From positions 16,995,501-17,059,500 of the forward strand of contig CM072339.1 of NCBI GenBank assembly GCA_036874045.1: DNA of 64,000 nt, written 5' to 3'. Shown here one piece after another: positions 1 to 10,682 of the stretch (position 1 is the stretch's first letter; each line of letters starts with the position of its first letter). This stretch comes from Cymodocea nodosa. Taxonomy: Eukaryota > Streptophyta > Magnoliopsida > Alismatales > Cymodoceaceae. Under the pieces are notes generated by a model. The model did not search any database. It worked only from the letters and a program-made list of their open reading frames with translations, and was not told where the DNA came from. The position numbers and the translations under genes were made by a program.

Positions 1-247
1 TTTGAACTCATATCTTGTAGTTGATATATGAAAACATCAAACAAATTGATTTGAATTCTATTCAGGAGCCCATAAGTTGCATATAAACAACTTCTGCTGA
101 CTTCCAAATTATGTCCGACTCTCTGAAATAAATTGGCATGTAGAATATTTGCAATAAACTTTGCCTTTGCATTTAGATTTTCCATTAATCTCATTTCTAA
201 ATATACATCTTGAATCTGTGATAAAGACTGAATGTCCCATTCCAACT
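1..247 (-). pseudogene. COP-B accessory ORF, C-terminal part (cut by window edge)
   Basis: This piece is the reverse complement of an equivalent stretch of the COP-C accessory ORF near 50,820-51,060; both read an Ile-Ala-Asn-Ile-Leu-type segment followed by a Leu-Leu-Asn-Arg-Ile-Gln-type segment in one frame. It belongs to the old minus-strand copia element COP-B. Its upstream half lies at 8263-8644, beyond the COP-A insertion at 248-8257. The last five bases, CAACT (243-247), are the left target duplication of COP-A. The family resembles the plant transposon-associated ORFs I know as 'putative plant transposon protein'. That name is from memory, and no biochemical role is visible. Confidence 0.7.
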
Positions 248-1151
248 TGTTAGGACCTTTGTATTTTGATAATGCAAAAACCTGTGTGAGGAAACAAATT
301 GTATTTCACAGATTAGATAGTGCAGCAAAAGAGCAAAAGACAAATAAGTTGATTCAGATAATTCAGAATTTGCTGCATGAGATAAATATGAAATCAAAAG
401 GTTACCAGGCTTAACTATCCAAAAGAGAAGAATTTTCAGTGAGTTACCAGGCTTAAGTATCTGATGAGTTAGCTTTAAGCAGCAAAATCACCATCGGACG
501 GTTAGAAAATTAACTATCCAAAAATATAAGGCCTTTAGAGGGTTTTAAAGATAGTTGGCTGAATGATCAAAGAGTTAAGGTGCTAACTATCCAGAAGCTT
601 AAGGAAAATCAGAAAGTTAGGAAGGCTAACTATCCAAAACTTAACTCATTGAATTTCCCACATGTAGAAATCCAAAATAGAAGCTTAAAAGGATTTTTCA
701 AAGAGTTAGAAAGTTAACTATCTAAAAAACAAGAGGTTTCGGAAGGTTGCAAACTAAACTATCAAAAACTTAAGTCACTCTATTTTGCATGTGCAGAAGT
801 AAGACGAAAGTAGTCGGAAGCTTAAAAGAGGATTCGAAAGGTTACTATAGCTAACTATCCAAAAGTTGAAGAATTTCGGTAAGTTAGCATCCATAACCAT
901 CTAAACTTAAGATTCTTCATGTGTGTAACTGAAAATCCCACATGACACAAACAAAAGGACTTAAGTGGATTTTCAGTGAGTTATGACTGTTCTTTGGAGA
1001 GTTCACAGCTAACCATCTGAAAATCAAAGGGAATCAGAAGGTTACATATTAGACAGTATACAAAACTGTAACTTACTATTTTTGGGACTGAATACACAAC
1101 AAGTATAGAAGAAAACATCCGTTGGAAGTGAATATGATCATTATACCTCTT

Positions 1152-1164
1152 GGTATAAATATGA
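1152..1164 (+). promoter_or_regulatory. COP-A 5' LTR TATA box
   Basis: GGTATAAATATGAG is a good TATA box about 900 bp into the LTR and is kept in the 3' LTR (around 7712-7724). The transcription start would be ~30 bp downstream, which puts the four-hairpin array at 1330-1455 inside the transcribed R/U5 part. Confidence 0.6.
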
Positions 1165-1329
1165 GAAGTAAAGGGAAGATTAGAAGAATGATCATCATAT
1201 ACTATGAGCTACTCAAGCATTCTAGATAAACTCTCAAGTCTGCAATTTTCAAGATTACTCTCAAAGTTCACTGCAGCACAAAAGCTCCCTACACTCAAAC
1301 TCTGTTTCAAAGATCAAAACTGTTGGTTC

Positions 1330-1455
1330 GTGAGTTTCAACTTGAAAACTCACTATTGGTTAAGAGCTTGTACCTAAAAGCTCGAAGAAAGGTTGGTTGC
1401 TGAGCTTCAACTTGAAAGCTCAAAGTGTTGGTTCTTGCTTCAACCTGAAAGCAAG
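1330..1455 (+). other. Array of four stem-loops with equal 8-nt loops (COP-A 5' LTR)
   Basis: Four hairpins follow one another. They are GTGAGTTT/AAACTCAC (arms 1330-1337 and 1346-1353), GAGCTT/AAGCTC (1364-1369, 1378-1383), TGAGCTT/AAGCTCA (1401-1407, 1416-1422) and CTTGCTT/AAGCAAG (1434-1440, 1449-1455). Every loop is exactly 8 nt and close to CAACCTGA. Stem sequences differ but stay complementary, while the loop is constant, which suggests an RNA structure in the LTR transcript. Confidence 0.75.
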
Positions 1456-1680
1456 TGTTGTAAGTATTTATATACTTAGTGGAGCCTAAGTAAATCTTAG
1501 GGGTAGACTAGCCAAGTTGGTGAACCACCTAAAAATTGTCTTCTGTTCCTTTCTATTTACTATTTTGTATCCATTTAAATTAATTCAACTCACAGATAAT
1601 TTGAATCAACTGATTAAGTTAAAAGGAAGTGAAAATTTACACTCTCACACCATTCACCCCCTGCTGGTGAGCCTAACAAT

Positions 1681-1692
1681 TGGAATTAGAGC
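1681..1692 (+). other. COP-A primer binding site (initiator Met tRNA)
   Basis: TGGAATTAGAGC lies two bases after the 5' LTR and matches the usual plant copia primer site TGGTATCAGAGC at 10 of 12 positions. This is where minus-strand DNA synthesis would be primed. Confidence 0.8.
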
Positions 1693-1729
1693 TTGGTTAA
1701 TCCATTGTAAGATTTAACCATCTAGATTT

Positions 1730-3130
1730 ATGGCACAATTTGCTGAAGGGCAAAACATCCACAGACCTCTTCTATTCGATGGTTCCAACTATAATTATTG
1801 GAAGAATAGAATGGAGTGTTTCCTTAGGAGTTTTGATGTAAAACTCTAGAAGATTGTCGTTCTTGGAACTACACTTCCAACCAGTAATGTTATGGACTGG
1901 ACTAAGGAGGATGAGAGAATCATTTAGTTGAATGCACGGGGGATTGTCGTTCTTGGAACTACACTTCCAACCAGTAATGTTATGGACTGGACTGAGGAGG
2001 ATGAGAGAATCATCTAGTTGAATGCACGGGGGCTGAATGCTATATATTATGTACTAACAACTGAATAGTATAACAAAGTTTCTACATGTAATTCTGCACA
2101 TGAAGCTTGGAAAATCCTTCAAGTTACACATGAAGGTACAAGCTAGGTAAAGGACACAAAAATTAGCATTCTAGTAAGAAAACTAGAATTATTTAAAATG
2201 AATGATAATGAAAACATAACTGAAATGTTTTCAAGATTTACTAAATCATTAATAGCCTTAAAAGCTTGGGAAAGGAATTCTCTTCACGTGAATAGGTACA
2301 AAAGATCTTGAGAAGTTTAACTACTGAGTGGAAACAGAAATCCACCTCCATTTAAGATTCTAAGGATCTCAACAACTACACTATTGAAGAATTGTTGAGC
2401 AATCTACTGGCCCACGAGGTTCAAATGAAGGATTGGAAGGAACAGGAGGGAATTGTTGAAAAGAAAGCTGAGAAGAAAAAGGAAATTGCATTTCCTTCAA
2501 CAGAAGAAGTTCTAAGCTTAGATGAGGATGAGATTATGCTACTAGCAAGAAATTTCAGAAAATTCATGAAGAAAAGCAATAAGACCAACTCATTTAAAAG
2601 AACAATCCCTACATGCTTTAAATGCAAAAGGCAAGGCACATACAAACCTTTTGTCCATTACAGACAGAAGAGGATCAAACGGATAAGAAGAAAAGATGGA
2701 AGAACAAAAAGAAAATGGCTCTCAAAGCTACTTGGGATGATAGTAGCTCCTCAAATAGTTCTTTAGACTCTGAAGGTGAAGCTGCAACCAACATGTGCTT
2801 TGTAGCACAAGAGGTATACTCCACTTCTTCTTATTGTTTAGAAAACAAGCATGATGAATTAGATGTTAATAGTCTTCTGTGTACTGTACATAATCTATAT
2901 GTTAAATGTAGAGAATATAAGAAAGAAATTACAAGGTTGAATATTTGTTTAGAAGATTCTTTTGTTGAATTAGAAATAGCTCTAGTTGAAAATAGAAATT
3001 TGAAAACTAACTTGAATAAATATAGCTATGATAACTGTGAGTTAAAAGAAGAAAATAAAAATTTATTAACTAAAATCTCTGATCTGAAAAATACCATCTA
3101 GAAATTCACACAAGGTCAAAAAGGACTAGA
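1730..3130 (+). pseudogene. gag: COP-A gag (degenerate)
   Basis: The reading frame starts at ATG 1730 (MAQFAEG...) in the context usual for copia capsid proteins, with a Tyr-Trp-Lys-Asn-Arg-Met motif about 30 residues in. It is broken by several stops, by a 90-bp tandem duplication (1853-2032) and by a frameshift near 2630 that splits the zinc knuckle: CFKCKRQG in one frame, HIQTFC in the next. After the knuckle come a Lys-rich stretch, a Ser/Asp-rich stretch and a Leu/Glu-rich helical region up to about 3100, as in Sirevirus gag C-termini. The product would form the virus-like particle and bind RNA. The gene cannot make full-length protein. Confidence 0.85.
1853..2032 (+). repeat. 90-bp tandem duplication inside COP-A gag
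   Basis: Two adjacent copies (1853-1942 and 1943-2032) differ at only a few bases. The period of 90 bp is 30 codons, so the duplication itself keeps the frame. It occurred after most of the element had formed. Confidence 0.9.
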
Positions 3131-4738
3131 TAAAATAGTAGGATCTCAATGACCTAATGGAATTAAATTTGGCATAGGGTATGCTACACCACAAGAAGTA
3201 CCTTATTATGGTGGCATGATTCGATCATATAGAGATGGCACCACTATTTTTGCTATCAAAAGAAGATCAGGTCATATGTAGCTGCCAATAGGTAATAAAT
3301 TTAATGTTTTAAGGACTAACTCTACTGGACCCAAGAAGATTTAGGTACCAAAAGCTTTAATTTCAGTATAAATTGCAGGATAACAAGGAGCTTCAAGCAT
3401 GTACAACAAAATGGATTGTAGATAGTGGATGTTCAAAGCACATGACTGGTAAAAAAAGATTTCTTGATTCAGTTAAAAGTTTAAGTTCAGGATCTATTAA
3501 ATTTGGGAATAATGAAAATTGTAAAATTACTGCAATGGGAAATATAACATCTGAAAATGGTAGAATTGAGAATGTCTTGCATGTTAATGGCCTAAAACAA
3601 AATTTATTGAGTGTAGGACAATTGTATGATAAAGGTTATACTGTCTCCTTTACTGCTGAAAATTGTTACATCATTGATCCAGCTACAAATGAGATAAAAT
3701 TTACTGGTGTTAGAAATTGCTCAATATACACACTAAACTTTTCATGTGAAAATTTTGCAAATAATTTCTGTTTGGTAGCATCTAGTGAAGATGATTGGTT
3801 GTGGCATAAAAGACTTGGTCATGTTAGTATGAAGACTCTCAGAAAGTTATCCAAGAATGATCTAGTCAGGGGACTACCTAAACTTGAATTCAAGAAAGAT
3901 AAGGTATGCAGTGACTGTATGTTAGGCAAGCAAAAGAGAACTTCTTTTCATAGCAAAAATGAGATTACCACCAAAAAGCCACTAGAACTTTTACATTTGG
4001 ATCTTTTTGGCCCAACTCAAGTATCAAGTCTTGGGGGTCGAAAATATACTCTTGTTATTGTAGATGATTTCTCTAGATTAACCTAGGTAATATTTTTGAC
4101 ACAAAAATGAGACATGCAATGAATTCAAAAATTTTTGCATAAGAATTCAAAATCAAAAGGAACTAATAGTGAAGAAAATCAAAAGTGATCATAGAGGAGA
4201 ATTTGAAAATTATGAATTCGAAAATCTTTGCAATTCTTTTGGAATCTTACATGAATTCTTTTGCCCTAGAACTCTAGCTCAAAATAGAGTTATGGAAAGA
4301 AAGAATAGAGCATTGCAAGAAATGGCTAGAACTATGTTGAATGCCACTAATCTACCAAAATTTCTTTAGGTTGAAGCTGTAGGTACAGCTTGTCACATCT
4401 CCAACAGAACTCTTATCAGATCTATAGAGAATAAGACACCTTTTGAACTTTGGTTTGATAAGACTCCAAATGTTGGATATTTTAAGACATTCAGATGTAA
4501 ATGCTTTGTCTTAAACACAAGAAATACTAAAGACAAGTTTGATTCAAAATCTGAACCTGCCATACTTGTTGGATACTCATCTAGAAGTAAAGCTTATAGA
4601 GTATACTTTGCTAAAGACAAAAGAGTAGAGGAAAGTATAAATGTTCAGTTTGATGAAGATTTGATACAGAATTTCAGAAATTTGAAGATTGATAGTGAAA
4701 ATAAAAATGAAAATTTTGAAAAAGATAACTACAAGTAG
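3131..4738 (+). pseudogene. pol: COP-A protease and integrase (degenerate)
   Basis: The protease active site DSGCSKHMTG is intact in the open stretch 3373-4086. It is followed by the integrase zinc-binding pattern (WHKRLGH, then CSDCMLGK) and the first catalytic Asp in HLDLFGP. A Trp codon turned stop (TAG, about 4084) closes that stretch. A second open stretch (4169-4369) carries the second Asp (SDHRGEFE) and the Glu in VMERKNR, so the D,D,E residues are all visible. A further Trp-to-stop change ends it, and the C-terminal integrase region runs on with stops to TAG 4738. Protease would cleave Gag-Pol and integrase would join the cDNA to chromosomal DNA. Neither can be made whole. Confidence 0.88.
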
Positions 4739-5715
4739 AAACTTAGATCCCAAGCATCAGATCAGAATCAAAACAGTTGAAAATTGAAATCTGATCACCC
4801 CATAGAACAAATAATTAGAAACATAACCAATAGGGTACAAACTAGAAGCAAAGCACAAGATATTTGCAATTATTGTGCATTTGTGTCAGAAATTGAGCTA
4901 AAATCGGTAGATGAAGCTTGTAAGGATATTTACTGGACAATGGCTATGTAGAAAGAATTAAATCAATTCTAGAAAAATAATGTCTGAGAATTAGTGAAGA
5001 AACCTGTAGGAAAATTCATCATTGGGACTAAATGGATTTTCAGAAACAAATTAGATAAAGAAGGGAACATACTCAGAAATAAAGCTCGACTGGTTGCACA
5101 AGGTTATAATTAGCAAGAAGGCATTGACTATGAAGAAACTTTTACACTTGTAGCCAGAATAGAAGCTATCAGAATGTTGCTTGCTTTTGCAAGCAGTATG
5201 AAGATAAAACTGTTTCAAATGGATGTAAAGAGTGCATTTTTGAATGGAGAAATACAAGAAGAAGTATTTGTTAAACAACCCCCCGGATTTGAGGATGAAG
5301 TCAATTCAGATCATGTCTATAGACTAAACAAAGCTTTATATGGTCTGAAACAAGCACCTAGGGCATGGTATGAAAAATTGAAAAAGTTCTTAACTAATAA
5401 TGATTTCATCATAGGCAAAGTGGACAACACTTTGTTTATTAAAACTTTTGATTTACACATTTTGATTGTTCAAATCTATGTTGATGATATTGTTTTTAGA
5501 GCTACATCAGAAAAACTATGTCATGGATTTCAAAATTTGATGAAAAATAAATTTGAAATGAGCATGATGGGAGACTTGAAGTTTTTCTTAAGTTTACAGA
5601 TCCATCAAGTGAAAAATGGCATCTTTGTCAATTAGGAAAAATACTACAAAGAGACTCTAAAGAAATTTGGCTTTGAGAACATCAAATCTGCAAACACTCC
5701 AATGAGTTCAATACT
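4739..5715 (+). pseudogene. pol: COP-A reverse transcriptase (degenerate)
   Basis: This is a copia RT with its standard blocks: KWIFRNKLDKEG, ARLVAQGY, QMDVKSAFLNG, KALYGLKQAPRAWYE and the catalytic YVDD (VQIYVDDIVF). The longest open stretch is 5174-5635. Stops near 4950-5115 and at 5635 fall at positions where relatives have Gln or Trp, consistent with C-to-T or G-to-A changes. A one-base deletion near 5712 shifts the frame into RNase H. The enzyme would copy element RNA into cDNA in the particle. The catalytic residues survive although the gene is broken. Confidence 0.9.
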
Positions 5716-6426
5716 AAACTTGAACATGATGACTTAAGTGTTGCAGTAGATCAAAAGAAATATAGATGCATGATTAGATCTCTATTGTACCTATTAGTAA
5801 GTAGGCCAGATATCATGTTTAGTGTATGTTTGTGTGTTAGATTTCAAACATCACCAAAAGAATCTCATCTAAAATCAGTCAAAAGAATCTTTAAGTATTT
5901 ATAAGGCACTAAAGATTTCAGATTATATTACTCAACTAACAGTAGCCTAACCTTAGCTGGTTATAGTGATGCAAATTATGCAAGTAGTAAATCAGACAGA
6001 AAAAGCACAAGTAGCACATGCCAACTACTTGGAAATTCCTTAATTTCATGGTTCAATAGGAAACAAAACTGTATTGCATTATCCACTACTGAAGTCGAAT
6101 ATATTGCAGTAGGTCTATGTTGTGCTCAAAATTTATGGATGCAGCAAACTTTAGCAAATTATAGACTGAAAATTCAGAATATAGATATATTTTGTAATAA
6201 CAGTAGTGCAATAAGCTTATCCAAGAATACAGTACTTCATTCCAAAGCCAAACATATCAAGATCAAACATCATTTCTTGAGAGATCATGTGGAAAAAGGG
6301 CACATCTCTCTCAAGTTTGTTCCAACAGAAAATCAACTTGCAGATATTTTCACAAAACCTCTTAATGAATCAATATTTAATCATATTAGAAGAAATCTAG
6401 GCATATGTTCTTTGCATGACTTATAA
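5716..6426 (+). pseudogene. pol: COP-A RNase H (degenerate)
   Basis: This is the typical C-terminus of copia Pol. It contains SRPDIMF, a GYSDANYA block, a SDRKSTSSTCQLLG block, LSTTEVEYIA and the closing HIKIKHHFLRD, ENQLADIFTKPL and NLGICSLHDL, with stop at 6424-6426. One Gln-type stop lies near 5903; the last 95 codons are open from 6139. RNase H would remove the RNA strand from RNA-DNA hybrids. The close parallel with 30754-32043 and 45544-45951 shows three copia elements of related lineages in this window. Confidence 0.9.
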
Positions 6427-6817
6427 TGCATACATATTTGGTTTATAATTATTATCCCTCAAGCTCACCATATGGGAGTTTGTTTTCTGCTAATGTGTAC
6501 TCATGCAGGACTTATCAACAATCTCTTTTTATCAGATATCAAACCTCAGAAGTCTCCTTTTATATAATGACAAAAAGGGGGAGAAGTATAACAAGAAATT
6601 ACATGGTAGTTCATAGATTAGGAGAAGTTTAAAGAGAAATGATGTGGAAGGTAGGGGGAGAAATCACAGCACACAAATAGGGGGAGATATTTTCTTGTAC
6701 ATTCCAGAAATCTATTTTACTTGTTTTCTATGTGATAGAATGTATAGAAATAAACTAGGGAGTAAAATACATGTAATTAAATGTAAAAGATTTTGTCATT
6801 ATCAAAAAGGGGGAGAT
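6427..6817 (+). other. COP-A polypurine tract cluster
   Basis: No gene is supported between RNase H and the 3' LTR; the 68-codon frame at 6426-6632 has no recognisable motif. There are four G-rich purine runs: near 6570 (AAAAAGGGGGAGAAG), 6653 (AGGGGGAGAAA), 6679 (AGGGGGAGATA) and 6805-6816 (AAAAAGGGGGAGA). The last directly abuts the 3' LTR and would prime plus-strand synthesis. Multiple tracts are a known Sirevirus feature. Confidence 0.85.
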
Positions 6818-8257
6818 TGTTAGGACCCTTATATTTTGATAATGCAAAAACCTGTGTGAGGAAACAAATTGTATTTCATAGATTAGATAGTGCAGCAAAA
6901 GAGCAAAAGGCAGACAAGTTGATCCAGATAGTTCAGAATTTGTTGCATGAGATAAACATGAAATTAGAAGGTTACCAGGCTTAACTATCCGAAAGAGATA
7001 ATTTTTCGGTGAGCTACCAGGCTTAAGTATCCGATGAGTTGGCTTTAAGTAGTAGAATCACCATCGGACGGTTAAAAAATTAACTATCCAAAAATATAAG
7101 GCCTTCAGAGGGTTTTAAAGATAGTTGGCTAAATGATCGGAGATTTAAGGTGCTAACTATCTGGAAGCTCAAGGAAAATCAGAAAGTTAGGAAGGCTAAC
7201 TATCCGAAACTTAACTCATTGAATTTCTCATGTGTAGAAATCCAAAACAGAAGCTTAAAAGGATTTTTCGGAGAGTTAAAAAGTTAACTATCCGAAAAAT
7301 AAGAGGTTTTGAAAGGTTGCAAACTTAACTATTGGAAACTTAAGTCACTTTATTTTACACATGCAGAAATAAGAAGAAAGCAGTCGGAAGCTTAAAAGAG
7401 GATTCGAAAGGTTACTGTAGCTAACTATCTGAAAGTTGAAGAATTTTGGTAAGTTAACATCCATAACCATTTGAACTTAAGATTCTTCATGTGTGTAACT
7501 GAAAATTCCACATGACACAAACAAAAGGACTTAAGTAGATCTTCGAAGAGTTACAGTTGTTCTTTAAAGAGTTCACAACTAACCATCGAAAAATCAAAGG
7601 GAATCGAATGGTTACATACTAGACAATATATAGAATGGTAACTTACTATTTTTGGGACTAAATACACAGCAAGTACAACAGAAAATATCCATTGGAAGTG
7701 AATATGATTGTTATACCTCTTGGTATAAATATGAGAAGTAAAGGGAAGATTAGAAGAACGATCATCATATACTATGAGCTACTCAAACATTCTAGATAAA
7801 CTCTCAAGTCTACAATTTTTAGGATTACTCTCAAAGTTCATTGTAGCACAAAAGCTCCCTACACTCAAACTCTGTTTCAAAGATCAAAGTTGTTGGTTCG
7901 TGAGTTTCAACCTGAAAACTCACTATTGGTTAAGAGCTTGTACCTGAAAGCTCGAAGAAAAGTTGATTGTTGAGCTTCAACCTGAAAGCTCAAAGTGTTG
8001 GTTTTTGCTTCAACCTGAAAGCAAGTGTTGTAAGTATTTATATACTTAGTGGAGCCTAAGTAAATCTTGGGGGTAGACTAGCCAAGTTGGTGAACCACTT
8101 AAAAATTATCTTCTGTTCCTTTCTATTTACTGTTTTGTATCCATTTAAATTAATTCAACTCACAGATAATTTGAATCAACCGATTAAGTTAAAAGGAAGT
8201 GAAAATTTACACACTCACACCATTCACCCCCCTCTAGTGAGCCTATCAATCCTAACA
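6818..8257 (+). repeat. COP-A 3' LTR
   Basis: It is 1440 bp, TGTTAGGA to TCCTAACA, colinear with 248-1678. It keeps more CCGA/TCGG motifs than the 5' copy. It also keeps the four-hairpin array (7900 to about 8025). In hairpin 4 one C became T, turning a C-G pair into U-G, so pairing is preserved. Confidence 0.93.
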
Positions 8258-8649
8258 CAGCTGTCTAACAATGTCAAATCTGTTTGTAACAACACCTTCA
8301 TTTCATAATCCCAAAACTTCAAAAATCAACTCAGGAAATAAAGTAAACTCCTGCTAAGATATTTGAGATTTTAAAAGATTTTCGTTGGTTACCAAATTGC
8401 TGTAAAAAGCTGCTATAAGCTCTTTGTATTGCTTCCATTTCATTCCAACTGATAAGAATTGAATTAAGCCTTGAAACTCAAATAAATCTTTTATTTCTAG
8501 TAAATTTCTAAACTTTATTAGTCGAGCATGCGGAATTTGACTAGAAATCAAACTGTTGTATTTCTACAATGCTTCCTCAAACCTAAAATATATTGAATTT
8601 CCTTGAATGGGTAGTATTCTATACATAGATGGTGATACCTGTAGCCTTG
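8258..8649 (-). pseudogene. COP-B accessory ORF, central part
   Basis: Open on the minus strand from 8551 to 8354, with the conserved block LFEFQGLIQFL followed by a KELIAAFYSNL block. The same order occurs in the COP-C accessory ORF (from 50,451) and in GYP-1 (LFEFQGLLKF ... NLVPYFYANL, 21,524-22,291). It is joined on the left, across COP-A, to 1-247 and on the right, across a solo LTR, to 10683. CCTTG at 8645-8649 is the left target duplication of that solo LTR. Function unknown. Confidence 0.75.
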
Positions 8650-10677
8650 TGTTTAGAATGAAAAAGTGCATAATATTAACGATTAAATCATGGTTAATTA
8701 CATAATTTTTAGCTTATCATATGAAAATTAAGCCATTATGTTATAATTGCACTATTATATGCTTTAATGAAAGAATCTGCATAATTCCAGGAAATTAGCA
8801 TTAATTTAGTACATTTATGAATTGTTAGTAAATTGTAGGCTGTGAAATTCTTTAGTATCCAAATTTTCTATTATTTCGGAAAGTTATGTTTAATGTACCG
8901 GACAGTTATGTTTTAAATGCTTAAAGAATATTTTATTATTTCCTAGATTACACGTGTTGAAACTACAATGCATGACTTAAGTGGATTTTTGGTAAGTTAT
9001 TTGTTAACTATCTGAAATGCATCTGAGCATCAGATAGTTAGGTTCGTAAGTATCCAAAATATTTGAACTTGTTAAGTTAGAATTAGGCACGTGTTGAATT
9101 TAAATGCTTTAGTATATCACGTGAGATGCACATGTATAACTCGTTAAGTTAGCATAACTGTACGTGTTGAGTTACATGAATACACACTAAAGTAACGCGT
9201 TAGGTTAGCAACTTATTTCTTTAGTGCATGTGTTTTATAGTTAAATCAATGAAGTAAGTCCGTTGAGTTATCTGTAACTCCACGAACCATTTATTTTCTA
9301 ATATGCCACTATAGCGGTTACAAAAACAAGACATTTGAAGGAAAACCACAATTGCATGTATCACGTAGGAAATCGCTTGTGGAAGGAAGAAGAAATCACC
9401 ATCGTTGAGATGAACGAAGGAAATCCAACCGATCATCGAAGCAGAAGTAGTTACTACTAAGAAATATAAAAGAAAAGGAGAAAAAATGAAGAAGTGTGTG
9501 GCCAATGTGTGTGTAGAGGAGGATCGTGCTAACTGCAGGCAACAACAGAAGTTCCCTGAAGTTCCACACTACCATCACCACCACCACCATAATCACCAAC
9601 CATTGGAGGTCTGTGAGGATACTTTCCTAATGTCGGGTCGATTCCGAACCAAACACGATGCTTGACAACCACTGTGAGGAGTGATCACATCGCAGGAAGG
9701 GAAGTCATTTTCACCAAGCACCGACTCATATCTCAGGAGATCGTAAAGCTTCTAGCCTTGGTTTCAGGTTGATGCCAATATGCTGAAGAGGAGATCAACT
9801 TGCAATTCTGGACTCACGATTCTATAAGGAGAGGAGACAGAATTGTAAGTGGTTAAATTTTCAATGGTGTAATCCTGTCGCATGTAGTGACGGAAGTTTT
9901 TACTGTCAATAGAGGTTACTTTTACATTTCACCTTTCGCCCATTTTCATGATCATATAAAAACAAAAATACCAAAAACAACTTATCTATTTTTATAGTTA
10001 GCATTTGAGTGTTGTATTCTTTGTTTTGTATCGTGATTATTGTTATCATTGTTAGTGTTTGGAATGTTTCATGTTTGTTTAAATTTAGAAAATAGTTTTA
10101 TAGTTTACCAAAATTAATCGTTCCTGATACTTAAAGATTTTAATAGTTACTGTTTGAAATATCTGAATGTTAGTGTTGCTAAATGATAAATCTAATATTA
10201 ACTAACATTAAAGAACTTAATGGATGTTATTTACAACCTGTAAAACTACCCAATGGTTGGCCGAATTCCTCTGTAAATAGCAATATTAAACTAGATAGAT
10301 AGCTTCGTTGAGTTACTTTAATTCCACGTGGTTAGTTCGTTGAGTTAGCTATAACTCAACGGAGTGCTTACTAAATATATAAATTTCATTATTAAAAATA
10401 GAATAGTACACAATTCTTGCTCAATTCTCTATGGGATCGACTTGTACTTGCACACAAATACAATATACACTGTGCACTTGTAGTTAAAATACAAATTGGA
10501 ATTAATATCTAATTTGTGTAAAATATTGTTTGTTTACTTCTAAAAAAAAGGAATTACTAAAAAGCATCAAGACAAATTAACTAAGTTACAAACAGAAGTT
10601 AACAAATCAACCAAGTTTTCTAGTGTCGTTGCCAAGGAACTAAACAAGTTCTCTAGTGCCACCTAAAAACCCAATCA
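8650..10677 (+). mobile_element. Solo LTR of the GYP-1 family
   Basis: It is 2028 bp from TGTTTAGAATG to AATCA, colinear with the GYP-1 LTRs at 12696-14731 and 27824-29848, with CCTTG target duplications at 8645-8649 and 10678-10682. The uninterrupted COP-C homologue reads straight across this point, confirming both edges. It ends with the degenerate primer-site-like block (around 10622-10640) that these LTRs carry internally. A solo LTR is what remains after recombination between the two LTRs of a full element. Confidence 0.93.
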
Positions 10678-10682
10678 CCTTG

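Larger units (their letters stand above)
248..1678 (+). repeat. COP-A 5' LTR
   Basis: It starts TGTTAGGA and ends CCTAACA, 1431 bp. The 3' LTR ends with an extra 9 bp. The 5' copy appears to have lost them between two CCTA repeats, a slippage-type deletion. The first kilobase is dense in short motifs of the type TAACTATCCGAAA and TTTCGGTGAGTTA. Many CpG sites kept in one copy are TpG or CpA in the other. The end carries the C-run (CACCCC) typical of Sirevirus LTRs. Confidence 0.93.
248..8257 (+). mobile_element. COP-A: complete Ty1/copia (Sirevirus-type) retrotransposon
   Basis: The element has two LTRs (248-1678 and 6818-8257), a Met-tRNA-type primer site, gag-protease-integrase-RT-RNase H in copia order, and repeated AAAAAGGGGGAGA-type polypurine tracts before the 3' LTR, a Sirevirus hallmark. 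The target duplication is CAACT on the left (243-247) and CAGCT on the right (8258-8262), with one mismatch. By eye the first ~200 bp of the two LTRs differ at about 8 % of positions, mostly transitions, so this is not a recent insertion. It landed in the COP-B accessory ORF. Unlike COP-B and COP-C it has no accessory ORF after RNase H, only ~390 bp of polypurine-rich sequence. Confidence 0.95.
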
